This document shows, one piece after another, positions 58,622-64,000 of a DNA stretch of 64,000 bases. The notes beneath the pieces are model-generated. The model was not told the origin of the DNA. It did not search any database and saw only the letters and a program-made list of their open reading frames with translations. Source of the DNA: Amia ocellicauda (Eukaryota > Chordata > Actinopteri > Amiiformes > Amiidae); NCBI RefSeq assembly GCF_036373705.1, contig NC_089867.1, forward strand, positions 2,503,501 to 2,567,500. Reading direction: 5' to 3'. The translations under genes were made by a program, and so were the position numbers. Position 1 is the stretch's first letter; the number at the start of each line of letters is the position of its first letter.

Positions 58622-60497
58622 GGGTTGTAACAGTATACCGGTATGGCAGTTTATCGTGATATTGACATACTGTTCATATCGTGAACATTTGCTTATCCAC
58701 GGTTTTGGAAAAAAAAAAATGAAACCAGATCTCACCTGCGCTGCTGCGCATATGCAACTTCTTTCCACTTGACTGCTTAGACTCCATCCATACATGTACA
58801 GCGGAGAAAATGTCAGAGACAGAGGCTGCTAATTCTAATCTCTATCCTCCGTTGAAAAAAGTTAAAATCTGCAGTATGGGAATACTTTGGGTATCCGAAA
58901 AACGAACACGGGGTTGTCCTTGAAGATGGATATCCAGTTTGCAAGAAATGTGGACTAAGAGTGGCTGCAAAAAGGAGGAAATACGTCGAACATGTTCTCC
59001 CATATTCGCAAACACCATCCCTCCGTGCAGATTAAGGTATGTTCCGTTTATAACTTAAGGGTGTATTATTTCCGTGATGCAGAGGGAATTTACAATATAA
59101 CGCAGATGTCACGTAAAATGCACGATAGATGGATAGATATAGATGGATGAATAAATCAAAAATATAGTTGTGCAATGAATCAAATCACAATATGTGCGTG
59201 CCTATGAATATACAGCGCAAAAAGACTGCTATATACTGTAAATCTATATTCTGCTTGTTCTGCGTGTCTCTGTGTGAATGAGCAGCGCCTTTTCGTCTAG
59301 TACATACTCAAGTACGTGTGACGCTCATGGTGTCCACTATATGAGGACGTGAACACATGAACATATCCAGAGTTGCTCTGAGAGAAAACAATGAGCATTT
59401 CATAAAAGAATTGTCAAATACACTGACTGAAACTCATAGGTGTTTAGTACAGCCTGTCAAAATAAAAGTTCGGTTTATCATGAAGAAATAATGACTGAAA
59501 TATATTACTATTGTACAATAGAATATAGCCTACTTAAAGTTATAACAACAATAATAAAGTTTATTTAAACATTAGGAATATATAGATTTTTGTCCATGTT
59601 TTAATTTAGTAAACCTCTGTTGTGCAGACAAACAAATCCGATTGCATTTTCAATATATTTGCATTAAATCATAGAATCCAGACAAATTATATCAGAAACC
59701 CAGAATTTGAGGAAATAAAATACATTTCATAAGACTATTATTTTATAATTCTTAAATAATAATAAATTAAGAATAAAAATAAGTTAAGGTTTTATGAATT
59801 CAATTGATTAGACATGTTTTTGATTATACACATTTGAATTACTTTGCCCCATCCAAGTTATATCCCACATTTCAGTTCCCATTTACATCCCTGTTCATTA
59901 TGTGCTTATATGTAGATACATGCTATTTTTATATCATGTTTATAATTCTGTTCATTCTTTAGGGTCAAGCTACCTCTGCAAAGACGCTTCCTGATCCAGC
60001 TCAACCAACTGTCACACAGTCACTTGCAAAAGGAATCAAGTTAGATCCTACATCCAAACAAGCCAAAGAATTGAATCATGCTGTAGCTTATTTCATTGCT
60101 AAAGACATGATGCCCTTTAGAGTAGTGGAAAAAATGGTCACATTTTGCTCTCCCATTTATGCTGTTCGAGGAAGGACAGTTTGATTTATTCTTGTCTAAT
60201 CTAAAGAGAAATAACGTATTCCTTATTTTGTTCAAATGGGAGATGTGCAGCTTTTCTCTCTTTTTTTTTTCAAAAGGTAGACTCATAATTCCATGTTTAT
60301 TTTTCATTAAAAAAAAGTTAAAAGTTTGTTATAATAAACCATATGTTCAAACAAAAAACCCTATCTGTTTTAATTAATTTAAGGGTCATTGTAGCTGATG
60401 ATTATAATAATAATGATAGCTTAATACCGTATACAGTGAAACCGTGATATTTTCTGAGACGATTTCATACCGTGAAAATCTCATACCGTTACAACCC
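58622..60497 (+). mobile_element. ZBED-type hAT transposon relic
   Basis: Ends carry inverted GGGTTGTAAC(A/G)GTAT (58622-58636 and inverse to 60497). Inside are a BED zinc-finger exon and the start of a hAT transposase exon; the dimerisation and catalytic parts are missing. No clear 8-base target duplication is left. Confidence 0.8.
58810..60183 (+). pseudogene. Truncated ZBED-like transposase (two exons)
   Basis: Exon 1 (58810-59036) starts MSETEAANSNLYPPLKK. It shifts frame, reads AVWEYFGYPKNEHG and YPVCKKCGLRVAAK (first zinc ligands of a BED finger), then shifts again into HIRKHHPSVQIK (His ligands) before donor GTATGT. Exon 2 starts at 59963 after TTCTTTAG and reads GIKLDPTSKQAKELNHAVAY and FIAKDMMPFRVVEK, the conserved hAT N-terminal block, then leaves homology and stops at 60183. 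Confidence 0.8.
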
Positions 60498-60670
60498 ATG
60501 GACCTTGGGTAGCAAGTGTTTTGCCCAATTTGCATGCAACGGGTTCATAGAGCAAATGTTCACACATTCTGGTGGTAAGCTCTTATGATCCTCCAGTAAA
60601 TCAATTTAAAAATGTCTCACCCACTAAAGCAGTATGGAACTCTGTGCCTTAGACAGAGGTCTATGTGTTG

Positions 60671-60695
60671 TATACACACACACACACACACACAC
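60671..60695. repeat. (CA)n microsatellite
   Basis: About twelve CA repeats immediately left of the second 1.1 kb element. Confidence 0.85.
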
Positions 60696-60699
60696 TTAT

Positions 60700-61778
60700 G
60701 CCTTGGTTCCACTGGCTTAAGCGTCCGTGTCGTGCCAATGCCGTGCAGGACGTGTCCGCCCTCAGACGCGTCCCAGAGCTTTTATTGCAAAACCAGGCTG
60801 TTGTGATACATACATGATACATACACGTTTCTGTTAAGAGATATTAGGAAGAGCTAAACGTGTAGACAGCATATTCAGACAAACATGTTCACATAAGAAT
60901 ATCCATGTTCCATGTGCAACAATAATAATAAATATGTATTGTTATTATTATCGTCATCATTTGTGCTAGTATATATGTATTTTAAACGGCACAGCATGAC
61001 TCCCTTAACTTATTACTCTTACTACAGATTTGTAAGTGCAAACAATATTTTTTGCTGTATTATTTATAATTTACTTATCAGACGTCCTTAACCAGGGCAA
61101 GTTACAGTTAAAACAAAATACACACGTTTAACGATTAATCATCCAGATACAATATAGCAGGTTTAATTGAACTAAAGTGTGCGCGTCTCAGTCATGGCGT
61201 TTATGGACGCATTTATTAAACCAGTCCTTAATGTTTTAGAGGGAACCCCACATCTGCTGTATTAATTTATTCATTAATTTAACTTGTAAATGGACACGTT
61301 AATTAAATCGTGTTCGCCTTCACACTGACTGTCTCTGCGGATTGTCCTGCACACCATTCACACAACACAGCCTGAAACACCGGCCAGTTATTCATACAAT
61401 ATTAAGAATACCGGCTGCTACCGCTCCGGTTATTATCCTTCAGTTTATTTTAACTAGTCAGTCACTGCACCAGTCCTGTTAAATCCAAGTTTTTAATGCA
61501 CTCGGATATTAAGTGTAAGCAGTCATTGTTTCTGTACGTGGATTTCACTCCATGCTGCTAATAAACTTGTAATTTCTTCGTGATCGCACATGGCACTTCA
61601 GATACATTGTATCGGAAGATATAATCTCATCTCCTCCCTGTGTCTCAAGTGAAACACACACCTCCAATTCTGAAAGCGAATCATGTCCTCAGTGGGCGGG
61701 ACGGACGCTTACGGACACGTCTAGCACCAGCAAGTTAACCGTCCACCGTCCGGACGCGTCCGCCAGTGGAAACGGGGC
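60700..61778. mobile_element. Non-autonomous DNA element, copy 2 of 2
   Basis: A 1079 bp copy of the element at 31221-32376, same orientation. Left end GCCTTGGTTCCACTGGC, right end GCCAGTGGAAACGGGGC. From 60955 to the end it differs from copy 1 at only a few positions. Near 60800-60850 a roughly 55-base stretch replaces about 150 bases of copy 1. Confidence 0.82.
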
Positions 61779-64000
61779 ATTATTTAAAAAAATGGGGGAA
61801 CTACAAAATTACTCCTAAGGCTTTTATTTGGATTTTAGAAGGTACATTTTTCTCCCCCAATTTTGGCATCTTTGTGGAAAAGGTCCAGGAAAATTCCATT
61901 CCCTCTGCATTTCCAGTGTTTGAGATTAGTATAATCAAGAGAACACTGTAGTCATAATTTAGATTGAAAATGGCTCGCATCACAACAGAAAAGTCTCCCA
62001 GGGCCTAGAAAAGCAAGCAACCTGCTTCAGAAATGTCTGTAGGAGGAATTAAATTGCCATAACCAAAGTGGAGGCTCTCTTAGCTTTTTCCTGTCTCTCT
62101 CCCCAGTGAGGCCAGAGAGTAAAGTAGTTAAAGTACAGCCTGTTCCCTGGTGTTTCAGTGCCTTAGAAATTTCTGAAGATTAGGTTAATCTGGATGAAAA
62201 ATGGACCAGGGAGTTATTACAGCGTAAGTACATCTGACCAAAGAAGCCAACTATTTGAATACTGAAATTATCATAACTGTAAAATGTTTGTAAAAATGCT
62301 AGATTGTACAGGTGAGAGCGAACATTCGACTATCCGTTAACCATGACACCTATTGACAAGTGAATCCAACATTTATTAAGTATGCATTTTAAAGCCTGTA
62401 CTGAGGATTGGTTTTCTATGTAGCCGTAATGAAGATTGACTGGAGGGTGGGATGCGTTATTTCTTGTCTGTGAAGGCTAAACTAGAACTTACGAACAATG
62501 GCTTCCTCACAGAAAAAATCTAAAATATGTTCAGTGCAATTAATCTACAACTGGAATATGTTTACCCACCTAAAAGCTAAACACCATTCAGTGACACTAG
62601 CAATGACCAAAAAGGAAAGAGGAGTGCAAAAAACAAATTAAGCTACCTACATACATAGTCAGCTATTGCCTATAGGCTATTTATTTTTTATTCATTGAAA
62701 TTCTAATGCACATGAATGTTTCCGATTTGATTTAGCACAGATGAGTTGTCTATTTGTTTGGTTTGAAAACATGGAAAAAGTACATTGTTTAGATAGAGAC
62801 CATCTAGCTAGCTAACTTACATAATCTAAATACATTTTGTATTTCACGATTATGACCGGAAAACATTACCACAAGGACACTAATGTTAAGGCATTGGCAT
62901 TGCAGCTCACATTGCTAAATTGAATGAAAATAAAAACTGAATAAAAAAAAAAAAAAGGTAAAAAACACTTGGTCAAATTACAGCTGTAATTGCAAAACAT
63001 TCAGTTCTTATGCACACACGTCAACTATGCTGTAATTTTTGGGAGAAGCCCTTAAGCAAGTTTATAATTGTCAAAGCCTTTATAGTTAAGCTGAAATTGT
63101 AATTAACAGAAAAGGTGACTATCGGGAGAAAAAAAATGACACTTGCTTGCAAAACATGATAGTTTGACATAACATGCTTATTGCTTCTGTTATTCTGCCA
63201 TTTTAGTGTCTCCTAATAGGATGGTATTTTTTTTTACTTAGCCTAATGTTTATTAATGTTTATTTAACAAAGTTGTTAAAATTGTGTTAGCCAAGTATTT
63301 TAAAATAAAGCTCAGAACTTATTACAAATAATTGTCACATTGCATTATTTTGCACCTCATTTTGAATTGGTCATTTTGAATTGACCATTTGAATAGTCAA
63401 TGATAACCGCTGTGGAATTATCTATAGTTAATGTATGTCATGCCAATAGATTAGCATGTTGTACAGTTTGCAAGGTTTAAAAATATTGATGTGTTTTGAA
63501 GTTTATTTCTGACCAATTGTCTACCAATTATGCAAAGTCAAGTAAGTGTGGTCTTTCATTATATTCCAAAAACAGATGTGTAGTTGTGGCTAGAGGTTTA
63601 AACACACAATTCCTTTAGTAGAAAACAAGATGGACAGCAGAATCCCTTAATGTACCAGTTTATTTTGGTATTGAAAAATGGGCTAAAATGGTATAAGCAC
63701 TTCATATGTACAGCCTATAATTAATTTGAGAAAAAAGAAAGTCTTTACTTGGACCAAAGAGGTGTTGCCTGTCAGCACACTCATTAGAACACTGAACACA
63801 GAGCTAGTGTACTTTACTTTCCCACATGCTCCTCCCAGAGCAAACCCTACTACGTTCAAATATGTTTGGAAACATGAGGGTCTTTATTTCCACCATCCTC
63901 AGGAGCTACATCACAGTAAGGAAACAGGAAACCCTTCATTTTCATATTGGATGTGTGGTGTTTATGGAGCAGTGAAGGTCAGGTATTTGGCAGATGCAAA
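61779..64000. other. Window end, nothing recognised
   Basis: AT-rich sequence, probably still rnf19a intron 1 or its upstream region. No coding, RNA or repeat feature that I can support. Confidence 0.4.

Overview
This is vertebrate nuclear DNA, almost certainly from a ray-finned fish. It is AT-rich, with intron-split genes, many Tc1/mariner copies, hAT, pogo-like and CR1-like relics, and CA/TA microsatellites. The gene order (polr2k, spag1, then rnf19a on the opposite strand) is the conserved order of human 8q22. The repeat mix (abundant Tc1, a CR1-like tail) would fit an early-branching ray-finned fish, but I cannot name the species.

Layout. 1-1760: gene-poor, with a palindromic (ATT)n/(AAT)n tract and the presumed polr2k promoter. 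2140-3314 (+): complete polr2k (58 aa, 3 coding exons). About 4200-7890: a diverged tandem array of roughly 450-480 bp units, into which a 1.2 kb Tc1-like element (DD36E transposase, two frameshifts) inserted with a TA duplication. 7909-8080 (-): an orphan exon encoding the zinc-binding tail of an Emi2/FBXO43-like protein. 8.4-10.0 kb: a Tc1 relic, an 87 bp inverted repeat and cysteine-rich coding-like sequence. 11068-38761 (+): complete spag1, 18 coding exons, 932 aa. Its introns hold several DNA transposons. 42070-56622 (-): complete rnf19a, 9 coding exons, 825 aa, tail-to-tail with spag1. 56.9-64 kb: sequence upstream of the first rnf19a coding exon, with a ZBED-type hAT relic and the second copy of a 1.1 kb element that also lies in a spag1 intron.

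The three genes do unrelated jobs: an RNA polymerase I/II/III common subunit, a TPR co-chaperone for axonemal dynein assembly, and an RBR E3 ubiquitin ligase. Their proximity is conserved synteny, not a functional cluster. All exon joins were checked by reading-frame phase and by agreement with the known human proteins from memory; no alignment was run.

I found no wholly new molecular system. The observations most worth following are the displaced Emi2-like exon, the twin near-identical 1.1 kb elements, the satellite array with a datable transposon insertion, the inverted repeat carrying a Cys-rich reading frame, an NAGNAG acceptor in spag1 and a poly-Ala/poly-Ser tract next to RING1 of rnf19a.
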